NCBI GenBank assembly: GCA_050084515.1
Contig: CM114272.1
Coordinates: 22,878,001 to 22,942,000, forward strand
Reading direction: 5' to 3'
Origin: Blasia pusilla
Taxonomy: Eukaryota > Marchantiophyta > Marchantiopsida > Blasiales
DNA length: 64,000 nucleotides
Positions within the stretch are counted from its first letter, which is position 1, and every line of letters starts with the position of its first letter. The position numbers were made by a program, and so were the translations under genes. The notes below the pieces were generated by a model. That model was not told the origin of the DNA. It was given only the letters and a program-made list of their open reading frames with translations, and did no database searches. This document shows positions 20,877 to 32,931 of this stretch, in pieces.

Positions 20877-21482
20877 TCAACTGAAAACAAAGTGAAGCGT
20901 TTGGTGTAAGTGGCAGACCATTCGATTGGGACTGCGGAATGCAAGTCCAGGCTCCGTAGAAGACTTGTGGCCGGAATAAACCATCTCGAGCTCACGACCT
21001 ATTAATCCTGGTTTCTCCGAGCCTCTGGTTCTCTTCTCCTCTCTTTGCCTTGCTTTTTCAACTGCATTAATGGGTTTCTTTCTTCTAGGACTTAAATTCT
21101 CACATCCTTCCTGTTGAATTCCTTGATCAGGTGGAAAGCTCTCTCCACTCTCCAAAGAGTCTGTGAAGTCCATGGAATGTTCAACTCCATCGAGTGTCGG
21201 AGGGGAGTGGAAGTCGTACTGTGAGTTGAGTGTTATCCCACCGTTACACATAGTCTCACAGGAAGTACCGTCTTCTCTTACCCTGGAGCCACTCTCTTCA
21301 TACTCGTTCTCAACTAAGAAGGTGGCGCTACTTCTTGAAGAAAATTGGCCGTCTGGATTGCTTTGGGGTGAACTATGGCGGAGGCGGTCCCGGTTCCACT
21401 CCTGAGAGGAAGCTTGGTTGCTCATACACGATTGGTCCGCTGCATCTTCTGGCTTACATCTTGTATCAATACGGGTCATACA
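20877..21482 (-). CDS. Long open frame, possible internal exon of the JHY-like or SPATA4-like gene
   Basis: About 200 codons are open on the minus strand with no stop. The translation is hydrophilic and probably disordered, ending in a charged stretch 'NAVEKARQREEKRTRG'. It lies between the SPATA4-like exons and the JHY-like exons on the same strand, with no in-frame start that looks convincing. Both upstream and downstream splice sites are weak or ambiguous. It could be an exon of either gene or chance. I do not recognise a domain. Confidence 0.35.
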   Translation of the reverse strand, partial: CMTRIDTRCKPEDAADQSCMSNQASSQEWNRDRLRHSSPQSNPDGQFSSRSSATFLVENEYEESGSRVREDGTSCETMCNGGITLNSQYDFHSPPTLDGVEHSMDFTDSLESGESFPPDQGIQQEGCENLSPRRKKPINAVEKARQREEKRTRGSEKPGLIGRELEMVYSGHKSSTEPGLAFRSPNRMVCHLHQTLHFVFS

Positions 21483-21961
21483 CAATCATGGTCGTTCAGT
21501 ACAGGCCATCTTAGGATTCTGACTTCAATTGAACTTCACTTCAAAGTGGATCCAGGGATCGTCTTGCAATGAGTAGTTTGTTTAGAGCTGGCACTACGGT
21601 TTCCATGAGAAATCGAACAGTGCACGACACGTTCAGACAACGTATTTGCCCGCGTGCAGCTGTCTAGCAGATTGTGATGTAAGATCTATGAAAGAGCCTT
21701 GAGTCGTATTTGGAGAACGTTCTGCCTTGAGGTGTTACAATCAGAAGTGCTCCTCTTGTGGGAGTGTCTTGGCTGACGACGCATAGTTAGCCCTCTCCTA
21801 AGTTTCTTCCTCAGGTGGAGATAGCCCATATTGTAGTAGACTTCTGCTTAGAGTGAGAGATTATCAATTCTGTCACCTCTTCGCAATTTATCAAATCTGT
21901 GTGCTTAATGTGTTAGCTAAATTTGCACTTGCCAATTATAGGAATTGAGAGCGACTCAAAC

Positions 21962-23389
21962 CTCTTCTGTGTCAAAAAATTGTACATGCGCTGTAGAAGA
22001 GGTCCAGCTCCTTCTTCCGTAGTACAGTGGATGATCATGTCAATTTCATCCTTCACGAAAATGAAATCCTTTTTCTGTAGTGGTAAAAGACGGTCAGATT
22101 AAAAAGTTCCTTTCACGGCGTTGAAGTACAAGTTGCCAACAGCAGGTGTGTATGCGAAATTAAAAAAAGAAGCTTTTACCGAAGCATATGGTGTAAGTTC
22201 CAGCAGTAGTACCGAAAAATGAAAAGGAAGCATGAATTGTACAAAAAGTACACCCGAAAAAATGAACTGGGAAATCTGATGGCGGCACTTAAAACCCTAA
22301 AGGAGTCTGTGCATGCTGATATCCGACTCAATCTTTACCTAGGAGAAGCCTTGACGTCGTGAGAAAACAGTTTCTGAACATTGGCATATCCAATACGAGA
22401 GGATTTTCTGCAGGGTTTTTAGATTGTATATTCTATGCCAGATCTTTAGAGCAAAGGCAAGTTTGAAAGAACGCAGATGATTATAACAGCGGCTGCTTGA
22501 GAAGGGGAGAACAGTACTTGCCCTAAAAAACTTGCTTAACTGCTCCCAGTTGTCTCGTTTAGAAGCAGCCCGACTTCCATAATCATAGGAGTGCATCTGG
22601 ATTTCGCGAGGGAAGTATCGCGAGAAGATTTCCGCTACCATGAAGCCATTTGAGAAATCCCTACAAAACAGATCATTCCCGCCCATCCCATCCAGTCAGA
22701 CCTGCTGCCCGGAATTTCAAGGAGAAGTGGCATTCTAAGCTGGGCAGAGAAACAGCGATTTGGGATGGCCAATGCGAGAGGATTCCTCAAAATTACACCT
22801 CTGCACAGGTCCCGGTCTACCCTGATAGCAGCTGATCCATGCGAAGCTGAAACGGATTTTCATCACTACATTCATGCAATTCAACTGGAAAACATGCGTC
22901 TGAACGCCCCGATTGATGCATGGATTGGGATGATACATAGGATTTGTATATTGACAAAGTGGAGGTGAAAAAGAATCGGATAAACCCCTTGGAGACATGC
23001 TCCCCACTTTGAGACAATCTCAACTTGGAGAACCCGTCAAGAGAAGATGACAGTATGGCAGAAGCACCGTCAACTCGGGAATCGTACAGAAGTAGAGATC
23101 GAATTGTACTTAAGACTATACAGCAGGGTGAAATTCCGCGACGTGACTCACTTTGAGGCAGAGAGTTGGCGTCAGGAAATCGAGCACGGATCAGTAATAA
23201 ATTACGATTTCAGGACTGGTACTCCCTCGGAACCGTGACTGAAGGACGAATGAACCTCTGAATAATTGTCCACAGAAGTGGGCGCGGGGGTTAACAAGGA
23301 AGAGTTCAAAACCGTTTTATGTTCTTTATCGGGAAAGAAAGATTCAGCGCCACCAGCCAACGCAACACGTCCCTCCGGAGTCCGGGCAT
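21962..23389 (-). CDS. SPATA4-like calponin-homology protein (three exons, C-terminus unresolved)
   Basis: Exons on the minus strand: 23389-23313 (ATG at 23389, 25 codons plus 2 bases), 22660-22522 and 22074-21962. Exon 1 encodes '[19 protein letters not shown]'. Exon 2 starts '[18 protein letters not shown]' and includes '[10 protein letters not shown]' and 'NWEQLSKFF'. Exon 3 encodes '[20 protein letters not shown]' and 'YNFLTQK'. This is the N-terminal CH-type domain shared by SPATA4 and SPEF1, proteins of sperm and axonemes. An in-frame stop precedes the ATG. Intron 1 starts GT and ends GTAG. Intron 2 must use a GC donor (AGG|GCAAGT) because the nearby GT would break the frame. Exon 3 ends in phase 2. 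One possible last exon starts near 21850 (SLLQYGLSPPEEET then stop), but this is unsure. Confidence 0.8.
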
Positions 23390-24396
23390 GCTTCCCACCG
23401 ACAATGCTAGGGGAATCTCCGCAAGTAGGATCAGTCTCGAGAGCACGACAGGTTGTCGGCTTGACAATCTTCTAGCACATCCAGCTCAATCCCGAACTCC
23501 ACCATCTTCTCCATCGCCTCCCTTCCATTCTAGGAATAATATCAATCTACAATTCCGACAGCCCCGTGCAGACAGCTCTCCTGAGCCTGGCGGCAATTGC
23601 GATAAGATCGTTGAACGTAGAGGGAGGATGTGTCTCCCTGTAGAACTAAGCATCCTCGATCGATCGAGAGTTTAGGCTCACGCGATTGTGTTGCGAGTCA
23701 GAAAGAGTGAAATTGACAGCAGAGGGTCCAGCGTCGGTTTCTTTCCGAATTAACACATGGCGTAGAGCGATTTGGTGGTCAGCCGTTACACCGAAGTACG
23801 CGTCATAGCTACACTCCAAACGTGTCATCATTCCACACTCTTCGCTCTACCATTCCGTGATACGGTATTACATCCTAACATCTAATTTCAACGATAAAAT
23901 AATTTAGGGTCCTTTACCCATGGGCGGGTGTTCTTTTCTTAGTTTTTTTTAGCTCATTTTGCACCCTAAACACCTCTCTTCTAAGCTTATGAACCCTTTA
24001 CAATGAAAGTGCTTATAATAGACTTATGAACTTAAAGGGTTCATAAGTCTATTGGCTTGAGTATTTGATTAAGCAAAGGTGAGACTAGAAGTTTAAAATG
24101 TAAGACCACAATGACAAAAGGTAAGCCATTCTTTGAACACAAGAGATAAACACACATTGGAAGAAACTATAAATCATATTGGTTTGAATAACTAGTGGGA
24201 TCCCATTAGATATCCAGATATAAGTTTTTCCAAAAAATCTTTCATGAAGAAAACTGTAGAGTTGAGTTTTTTTTCCACTACCTCATTGCGAGAATCTCCC
24301 TTATGCTACCATATGAGCACGCAATGAGTTGCACTTAGGATCTATAACAAAATGAAATATTATTTCTCCCAACTAACATTACTTCTTATCTCTTTA
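23390..24396. other. Upstream region of the SPATA4-like gene, then AT-rich DNA
   Basis: 23390-23850 is balanced in composition and probably includes promoter and 5' leader of the SPATA4-like gene, which points left. From about 23870 the sequence turns AT-rich and repeat-like. It contains a snap-back palindrome at 24017-24053. Confidence 0.45.
24017..24053. repeat. Perfect 15-bp palindrome with 7-base loop
   Basis: Arms 24017-24031 and 24039-24053 are exact reverse complements (AATAGACTTATGAAC). Confidence 0.85.
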
Positions 24397-25300
24397 TGTG
24401 ACGATCTTCATAACCAAATGCGGGCCAATATGGAGCATTAGGCTTATAGTGGGCTCACACTAAGATGGAAACACATTGAAGTCTTGTGAGCCAGACATGA
24501 GTTGTAGAGGCAAGATTATTTCAAATAACTAAGTCTATGATACTCACGATAGTAGGGATCGGAGAAGCGAGTCATGATTAAAGGTCCAAAGAGGAGAGAC
24601 CTTGGTGTAACCCATCAAAGTCGGAACTTAGATCAGCCAATTGCAAATCTAGGAATGAAGGGAGAACTTGTGGTGGGGCTAATGCTAGTTGAGACAAGCT
24701 CGCGCCTTGAGGCTAGTCTTAGGTGAGAAAAAGCTTAGCTACTTGCAAGGATAAGGGAAAGGAAAGTAAGGTGTGAGACTCTTTAGCCAAGCTTCTAGTC
24801 AAGGGAAAGAAGCAAGGAATACGAGAGTAGTTCAAAAGGAAGATACACCATGAGATTAGTCACGAAACACAAAGTGAGGCAAAAAAACCATGAGACGCCA
24901 AACGATGGGAGTTGAGATGGGCTCTAACCATGAGATACATGAAACACAACTCTATGAGATATATGAGTTAAGATAGTCCCTAGCTATGGGATACATGAAA
25001 CACAAGTCTACGAGATAGTTGAGTTGAGACGGACCCTAACTACAAGATACATGAAACACATGTCTAAGTTCCAAGATGTGTTTAGGGAGTTGTAGAATCT
25101 ACATGAAGATTTTACCAAACCATCTTAGGGGGTAACTAATCAAATGTGGATCCATGGCTTACAAACCATCATTGGGTCTTGGGCCAAAATAAAGGGCCAA
25201 GGATGGACGATGGGAAAGGTGGTGTTCCCAAAGAGAACTCAAGAAGTACTTATAGGGGGACCTACTCGCTGAATTCCATGAACAAGGGATTAACCGTGAT
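24397..25300 (+). repeat. Decayed LTR remnant related to the solo LTR at 32932
   Basis: It starts TGTGACGATC and shares the diverged word series 'CAT.ACCAAA', 'GGAGCATTA', 'GGGCTCAC.CTAAGATGG' with the start of the LTR at 32932, in the same order. The rest is strongly degraded. The right boundary is approximate. Confidence 0.55.
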
Positions 25301-26735
25301 GCTTATTTGGCCATGTTTCAGATTTTACTACTGATGTATATGACACTAATTGGATGACTTAAAAAATTCATATTTCAAGAGAGGTTTCATGATTTAGTAC
25401 CTTTATTTCAATTTTTAATGGTACAAAAGCCTTATTCTTTTTCAAGAAAGGGTTTTGGTTTTTATCCAAGTTTGGGTTCTTGACATAATTGATATATTCG
25501 GTACATTAAAAGAAAACTTCCCAATTATTCGATCATGAGTTTTCCACTAGGATTCATATCATTATATACAGCTTGTATATGTAAGTAAAAACTCAAATAT
25601 TTCATATCATTTTTCAAAAGTATGTTAAAATTCTGATTATTTTTCGGAAACTCAATTTAGTTTAAAAATTTCCCCCTATGTCTCTTAGAGAGAATCCATA
25701 CTATTATAATACAAGGAGAGGGGATTCTTGTTTTTGGAACTTCCATTCCCAACAAGGTAAAGCTTTTTTTGAAAAAGAAAATCTCTTTGTCAAGATTAGG
25801 ATGAATTATGTATATGCATGGGCATTTGATTTTTAAAGATTGGACCTCTTCTAACATCTATACATATATCTTTCAACCACTAAACCCTAACCAAAACCTC
25901 TCTCATAGAATTAAGGAATAAAATTCTTCAAAGTTACAAAAAATGTAAATTTTTTTTGAGATTGAGAAACCTATAGAATTTTATTTAATGGTGTCATAAA
26001 TTGAAAAACATAAAAAAGTACATACTTATGCGGATGCATAACGTGGGGCTTACAATTTGCACACTTTTGGGGTGGTGTGTAAGCCATAGAATCCTTTGGC
26101 AAACTATCTCCATAGAAATCAAGCTGTAACCTTTATTAATTGGCACATAAAAGCCACACATAGCTTCCACAAACGCGAGTTTATCGGCGTATTACTTGCA
26201 AGATTACTTGTAGCGAGGGGCATTTGCAGCATCTCCACGTGTTGCAAACTGCAACGGTTTGCAATCTCCATGTACATATCCATAAATTCAAAAAAATTAT
26301 ATTATTATTGGAGAGTGGCCCTTTCATTTTGAAAATTCTTTTCCTCGCATTTTGCACTTTTAATCGACAAGATTAAAAAACAAAATTAAAAACTCACATT
26401 TTGAACCAATAAAACTATTTCAAATTGATCTAAAATGACATTCTAGAATTAAGATAATAACAAGAGTTTCACTAGTGTTTTTCCAAACACTTGAATTTTC
26501 AAATAAAAGATACGAATTAGAAGTACCATAGGATTTACGAGTCACCATTAGAATATTAGAATATAATTATTATGCGGAGCGGGAGGATTTTTCCAAGGAT
26601 TGTTAGCTTCATCAACCTCGAGAGAATCGTACATTGCTTCTTTTACAAGCTCCGACTGGGAGAGCTGGAATACTGAAAAGTCGACACGCGAGAACCTCCG
26701 CGCGTGCTTTTGGAATTCTTCCTTGAGGCGGAGAT
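25301..26735. other. AT-rich repeat DNA downstream of chitinase gene A
   Basis: No gene recognised. It holds two strings resembling Helitron termini, TACTATTATAATACAAGGAG near 25695 and TTATATTATTATTGGAGAG near 26295, and long A/T runs. The 3' untranslated region of chitinase A should lie at its right edge. Confidence 0.45.
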
Positions 26736-28008
26736 CTAGTAGGGTTTGGCGAAACTGCAATGGAGATTTTTCCCCGTACCGACTCCAAAAATTTTGCAGA
26801 ATTGTTGGTAGTACTTTATGCGATTTTTGGCATATTCGTTGGTGTGGCCACATTCCTTGTCGCCGTTGATTATGTTGATGGTCTGGCCGAATCCAGGCAG
26901 CCTGTTATTGTTGGTATCATCTCGGCTGGGTTTCCATTTCCCCACCATCACATCGTGGATCGATGGAATGCTGTGGTCGGTTCTAGTCCAGAACCAGAAT
27001 GACGTTCGGAACGCTATAACTCCATCTTGCGACACAAGCTCCGGAAACGCCAATAGATCTCTTCCTATGCCCGAATCTCTTGCAGCACCATAATTGTAGT
27101 TCCTGCCAAAAGTGCAGTTCATCATGTCTTGCACAGTCAGGCCTGAGAAAAGAGTGAACCCCTAGCAATTTTCATGACTCCAGCAGTTGCATCCAGAATT
27201 GATATCAATCGGTGGTTGCAAGCCACCTTGAGGTAGTGATCCTAGTGAGCGACTAATCAGGGTGCAGAGCCCAACTGCTCCCATGAGCTCAATCCTTTTG
27301 ATTACCAGGCTAGTTGAAGCGGGCCCCGCCCAAAGTATTTCTTGCCGCTAGCGCAGGGGTACTCTCGGTTTTTCTTATCACAATAATCAAATGACTTGTC
27401 TATCTGAGTGGTGTAAAGAAGGCCTGCAAGAACACCCAGAATGGGTATCAGGTTAGAAATAGTCCCGTTGAGGAAAAGGAAATCGACTCGAGCTCAGGCG
27501 AAGAGTCGGGTTAAAAAACAGCCAACTTAGATAATCGTGGTGGTGCAAAAGCGCGATTTGTATGATCACCTGCAGTTTCCTGTTGAACATGTGCTGCGAA
27601 TGCTGCAATCTCTTGCAGCTTTTGAACTCTGCTGCCTTGCGTTCCGATCTGAGGGTAGAACTTCGCTGCCGTGACGAAATTTTTGTATGTGTAGACCTCG
27701 TTTCTGTTGGGCCACAGTCTTTCGAACATGCTCTCCGTTATCAGGCACGTTATGCCGGCGCATGACCCTGTCGGGGACTTGACCAGCGCGGGCAATTTTC
27801 GACATTGGGACTGGCATCCTTCGCCACAGTAATCTTTTGTGGACCCGCAGTAGCCATACTTGCTGCAACAAAGGTTGGCCGGGCAAAGCGCGGAGCCGGC
27901 TCGCGATCCACAATCCTCAGCACTACTTAAATGAACCGAAGACGCCAGAAACCAGACCGCTACCGCGATCAAACTTGTTGAGTGCCTCATCCCTCTGCAC
28001 GCGTACAT
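26736..28008 (-). CDS. GH19 chitinase A with one hevein domain; predicted catalytic E to Q
   Basis: Three exons on the minus strand: 28008-27570, 27423-27306, 27102-26736, with GT-AG introns, giving 307 residues. There is a signal peptide ending near 'HLSSA'. One eight-Cys hevein chitin-binding domain follows ('LCPANLCCSKYGYCG'). A short linker and a class IV-like GH19 domain come next: '[13 protein letters not shown]', '[13 protein letters not shown]', '[17 protein letters not shown]', 'NYNYGAA', 'FWFWTR', 'LPGFGQTINIING'. The first catalytic Glu (HVQQE) is present. The second, nine residues on, is Gln (YTTQI) where gene B has Glu (YTREI). GH19 enzymes cut chitin in the apoplast or vacuole in defence. 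This copy may bind without cutting. An alternative start is the ATG at 27990. Intron positions match gene B. Confidence 0.92.
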
Positions 28009-28845
28009 CGTCAAATGCCATCAGCAAGGTACACAGAAACGGCGCGGATTACTGAATACAAGTCATGCAATCGGAAACTTCTTGTCCAAACACCGATTAG
28101 ATCGTCCGATTCCCGTGCAGCTGAGCTCGCACGAGTTTCCGAATCATAACCGTTCAGGAACAATTACTACGAGGTGAAATTCCGAAACACAGACGGATAC
28201 ATCATGATAATAAGATTCCACATTTCGTCTCCTTTGGGACGATGATGAGGTTCCAAATTCCCGGCCTTCTGGAATGAATATGACGATCAGGAATGTCCAG
28301 AAAATGAAAATAACTCGCCAGTTTCAAAAGGAGAAAGTTTACTCCTTTCAGCGACGGAAATGAGAAAGCCCATTCACATCTTCACAAATCCAGAAAAAGA
28401 TGTGTACATGCTCACACAAATTCAAGAAAAAATTCCTTCAGCCCCAAAAGATTTACTGCTGCCCGTAGAGAAGTCATTCTCCGACTCCAATAATAATATA
28501 AACTAGTCATCTAATTTATTTCTTTTCAGTAGCAGCTTCCGTAACAACACATGAAAAAACGTGACCCACTAAAACCAAAGCATTGCCCGAAGAGCGATCT
28601 AGATATAGTGCAACAAAAAACTAAAGTGGAAAAGGAAAACCGGGGAAAAACGCCATTCGCTCACCAAACGCAAGCAACAAGTTAAAGAAAACAGCCAACC
28701 ATAACTTACACCAGCTACTGAGAAGCTGTTTTCTGTTCGGCGAATGGCACGCTCATATGTGGTTTGAATGGTTCGATTGGACACTCGATTTACTTGAATG
28801 TCGTGAATAGAAGGACCCAGTTCTGATTGTACACAGCCCTGCCAT
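28009..28845. other. 5' leader region of chitinase A
   Basis: About 840 bp lies between the start codon and the TATA-like box on the minus strand. No other gene is seen. The distance suggests a long leader or a leader intron. Confidence 0.45.
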
Positions 28846-28854
28846 CTATTTATA
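28846..28854 (-). promoter_or_regulatory. TATA box of chitinase A
   Basis: TATAAATAG on the minus strand, followed by ATGGCAGGGCT. Chitinase B has a similar arrangement (TATAAGTAG then GGCAGGGCT), which supports both. Confidence 0.65.
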
Positions 28855-29379
28855 CATCTGTCGTCATTGCTTACTACCGGATTTCGGTCACGGTGAAATG
28901 ATTAGAAGTGTTGGAAAGGGGCACTGTTCGCGTGGTCGCATTGGTGCGCCGTCAATATGGACCGGTGGGCTCCTTGAGAAGATTCGACGACCAGGAACTC
29001 GAGGAGGTGTCTAAGACTTTGGAAAAATTCGGAATCCGTGTATCATATTTTTAGATGCATTTGATTTTTCTGCACTTTCGCGATAACCTAAGGACGTCTA
29101 TACCAACTAGAGTATACTATGCACACGACGATGCATTTGTAAAATAAAATGTGGAGTATTTCTTACTCTCAAAAGTGCTGCTCTTCTCTCAAGTGAAAAA
29201 CCTCTAGATAAATGTCTCCAATAGGATATCTGGCCAGATAGCTCACCATTCCACTAAACAAACTCCCTGCTTGCCTCTATCCCTCTTTCTCTTGTAAAGT
29301 CAACGTATAGAAAGTTCACATGACCAATTCCTATTTCTACACCTAAGCATCGTATCTATCCTCGCCCATGACAAATCCA

Positions 29380-30200
29380 ACTTTTAACATTCAAATTTGC
29401 GTCAAACCATAAAGGATAAGTGCTCCATAGTCTCAATATTAGAAAGATGGTTAGTGAGAACCATGTCCCCACCTTTTATACCCTCGGGAAGAATTGAAAT
29501 AACTCTTCATCCAAAAAAGTTTAGATCCAATGTTTACATGCATAACAACACTACTTGGACTCAACTCGGTGACAAAATCCTCATGCCAACATCTAAATCC
29601 ATCCTATGCTTATGGACAAATCCCATGGTTACCAAGGTGGGATTCAAGTTCCAAACTCTCTTGGAGATCCTCCTTGCTATGTATAGTTCTAGAGAACTTC
29701 ATTCTCTTCTTTTATCCAAGGAATTACTCTTGGGTCACTTCGTGTGGCTCTTAACCCCAATTGTTGTTTTCATAGTTTTGGCTTGTTTCATAACTTATAT
29801 TTTTACGTTTCTTCAAAATTTTAATTTTTTGGAACCACTTTCTCATAAGTTTTCTAAGGCCATCTTATTAATCTCAAACTCATCTTTATTCTAGCTATGA
29901 TGAACTCAAATTTGGAGAATCCCCAAATGCTCAATCGTGTTCTAAGGTAGGTTTGGAATCTCCTTGGACTCCAACTCTTGTGAGACTTGAGTTGTTATGA
30001 AGTTCCACCTGAATTATGCTCTTCTAGGTCATAACCATCATCATCCAAGATACCCATCAAAATTTGTGTCCCTCTTTTGGAACTCTTGTCTTGCTTATGA
30101 GACTTTGACACATTACTACCAGATTTCCTAGTGTGAGCCTACGTACTAGAGTTTTATGTTCCACGTTTGCGCACTATTGGTTATGAGTGTTATGTTTCCA
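29380..30200 (-). repeat. Decayed LTR remnant, inverted relative to the solo LTR at 32932
   Basis: The reverse complement shows diverged versions of the same blocks as the LTR at 32932-33933. For example, the block at about 29630-29700 matches the region at 33420-33480. The 'GGCTCACACTAGG' block appears near 30140. The 165-codon open frame here (29397-29894) is a by-product. Confidence 0.5.
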
Positions 30201-30249
30201 CGACACTGTCTAGCAATCCGATTAACATCATGATAGATTAGGAAATCCT

Positions 30250-30253
<4 letters not shown>

Positions 30254-30289
<36 letters not shown>
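30254..30289. repeat. (GA)n microsatellite
   Basis: A run of about 16 GA units, slightly interrupted at its right end. Confidence 0.95.
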
Positions 30290-30290
<1 letters not shown>

Positions 30291-30589
30291 AAGAACAATT
30301 ATATTCTCCTCTCCTATGCTCATTTATCCCATACATTCCTTCATGATTTCATGACTCACATTTAGGTTACATTTGTCTAAATTTCCCTTTACTCTTTCTT
30401 ACTCTTTCTTCCTCTCATAGCTCATAATTGTGTGGCCTTAACCCTAAACCCTTAGATACAAGCCATAAACGAATGACCAACTCACAAAATCCTTAAAAAT
30501 AAGATATCTTGAACTTGAAGAATGTTCAAATGTAGTTAGTAGATGTTAGAATGAATTACATACACAAACTGGTTGGCATGAAAATCCAT

Positions 30590-31232
30590 CTCATTTTGCA
30601 TTATAGTTGGTTTCATCTTCTTCTAAATTATGGGCATTGCGATGGTGAAAGAAGAATTTACATTTAGAGGTTAGAGGCTCATTTTTTGATTCCTTCCAAA
30701 TCGATATGGACATTATGGAGAAGCATTTGGAAGATGATCTTTATTTCCAAAGGAATTCTGCATATGCTATATTTGTTGCATTGCTAGAGAGGTATGAAGG
30801 CAATGGTATTATTTTACCCTTCAAGATTCTAAATCAAATACACATGCTTTCTAACATGGTTGGTTTAAGAGATTGGGATGTCGGGGATTTGGAAGTAATG
30901 AGTTCATATTATGGACAAAAGGTCTCACTTGGTAGGTTTTGACGGCTTGTCGATGTTGCAAGTCTAATGAGTTCCTAGCTTTCTAAATACTAACTATCAC
31001 AAAATGGAAGGAAAAAAAATTCAATACAAGGGCTTATGGGCTATGGTAAGTTTTAGTCTTTCTTTGAGGTTGAAGTTTGTTAATGTTGGTATCTTAAGTG
31101 ACATTGCTAGAAGGCAATGTGTGTAAAGAGGAACATATGAAAGAACATTCAAAATGGTTATCAAGAATAGGCTTAAGAATGTCTTAAGCTTTGATCATCT
31201 AGATGCTCTTTCGAGAATTGTTACATCTTAGT
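30590..31232 (+). pseudogene. Second hAT transposase remnant
   Basis: Plus-strand frames match the hAT transposase at 9459-11725 without long gaps: 'VRGSFFDSFQID', 'YFQRNSAYAIFVALLERYEG', 'PFKILNQIHMLSNMVGLRDW', 'LEVMSSYYGQK', and at 31130-31230 the dimerisation block 'RTFKMVIKNRLKNVLS'. Several stops and frameshifts are present and no ends were found. It is a member of the same family but clearly older than the copy at 9 kb. Confidence 0.85.
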
Positions 31233-32744
31233 AGCCGATAGATAAAGATCTATTGTGGCGACGACATAGAGAGTGAGCGGACTATCTTGAGTGTAACTTT
31301 GTCTTGAGATGTCAGATGAGGTTGGAAACAACTTTATTGCGTCGAGAACGTTGTTTGTAGCCATTTCCCTATTTTGGTCTTAGTCCGTTAAGTGACCCAT
31401 TGACCGAGTCAACGGTCACCTTGTAACCTGTGCACGTAGGTTCCCGTTTGGAGGCTATTTTTGGGGGAAAAGTATAAGAGAGGGAGAGATGTCGGGAGAT
31501 ATGTCTTTATGTCCGGATTCCCTCATAGCGGAGGGTGGATGTGGCTTGATATACCGATGTAGATTCAGGAGTGGAGTTTTAGGCGGGATGGGCAGTTTTT
31601 ACTCTAATTTTGTTGTGGGGCCTTGATGTGTATGTGTGAGTTTGTTATGTTTATGGATGGATCGACCCGTGACACCGTGTGTTGGTAAGATCAGTGTTAT
31701 GTGGTGTGTAGATGTGACCAACGATGTGGGTTGTGTAGCGATGTGTATGCCCACGATAGAGTGAACATGGAGGACCATATGAGATGTAGGATTTTTTGGT
31801 GAAGTTTTGATTTCTCCCTTGCATATTTTGGAAGTTATGAATAATATTTATTTCTTTATGCCAATCCATAATTTTACCTTTCTAGCCTTGTGCAAAACAT
31901 AGAGAATATCCAAGAAAAAAAGAGGGTTTCCTCATCCAATAGTACCCTCTCATGACAACTTTGGATATTGTTGTAATCATGAATGATGAGTCCTTCTTTG
32001 TAGTATTTAAGTTGGTACATATGAAATCCCTCATATAGAAAGTGTTGATTTTAGATAACTCTTTTAGTTAAGGGGTTGTTAGTACTTTTGGACCGCCAAG
32101 TGATGGGGAGAATCTGGTTGAACTCCAACCAAAGGTTCTTCGAAAACTAATTCACGAAAATGGGCAAGACAATGAAATAGTAGGAAAATGTCTGACATAG
32201 AGAAGACATGTCATAGAAAAATAGAAATACTAATATTGGAGTAAAATTAGAATGGAGGGATTAGAGAATTCTATAAGAATAGTAGATCTTCGTCCATTTA
32301 GGACGAGGGAGATTACTGTAATTTTTTTTAAAAAGACCTTGGAAGAAAACTATCTTGTAATGGTAGATCTTATGTGCATAATTAAACCAAAAATGTCATA
32401 CTAGTAGGGGCCAAGCAAGTGAAAATCCTTGGGGAAGAGAAGTGGTACCATTGGAGGAAATAAGGAGATTATTGAGTAGTGAAGAATTAATGAACACGAG
32501 AATTAGATATTTAAAAGAATGTCACATATTTTAGGATAGATCCTTTGAAAGTAGTGGAGTATAGCTTCAGGAGGTCGAGAATGACCTGCTGAACTTATTA
32601 TTTTGGGTAAGTTTCCATATTGAGTACAGTTGACACTTTAGGAAATGGCCCTTGACCCACTACAATAGGTCAAGAGCTAAGGAGGTGACCTGCAAGCAAA
32701 GGTTACCATGGAGAGAGCTTGGGAGAGGAAAGGGGGTATACCTC
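31233..32744. other. Non-coding, repeat-like stretch
   Basis: No recognised gene or repeat ends. Short open frames only. Confidence 0.45.
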
Positions 32745-32875
32745 CGAGAGAGAGAGAGAGAGAGCTTGAGAGCTCATTCTCTCTTTGTTGAACCTCTTGG
32801 CATGAGGCAGCGAAGCTATGGTCCTCCTTGCCTTGTGTGTCTAATCCAAGCCTCTTGTTAGGAGAGTGGGTTTGG

Positions 32876-32930
<55 letters not shown>
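32745..32930. repeat. (GA)n runs and one arm of a distant inverted repeat
   Basis: GA runs at 32745-32763 and 32879-32929 flank a ~115-bp unique segment. The segment 32758-32890 is repeated in inverted orientation at 38086-38218 with moderate divergence. Confidence 0.8.

Positions 32931-32931
<1 letters not shown>

Noticed and set aside
29397-29894. 165-codon plus-strand frame with hydrophobic C-terminus
   Set aside because: It coincides with a decayed LTR related to 32932-33933, and the hydrophobic part comes from T-rich DNA.
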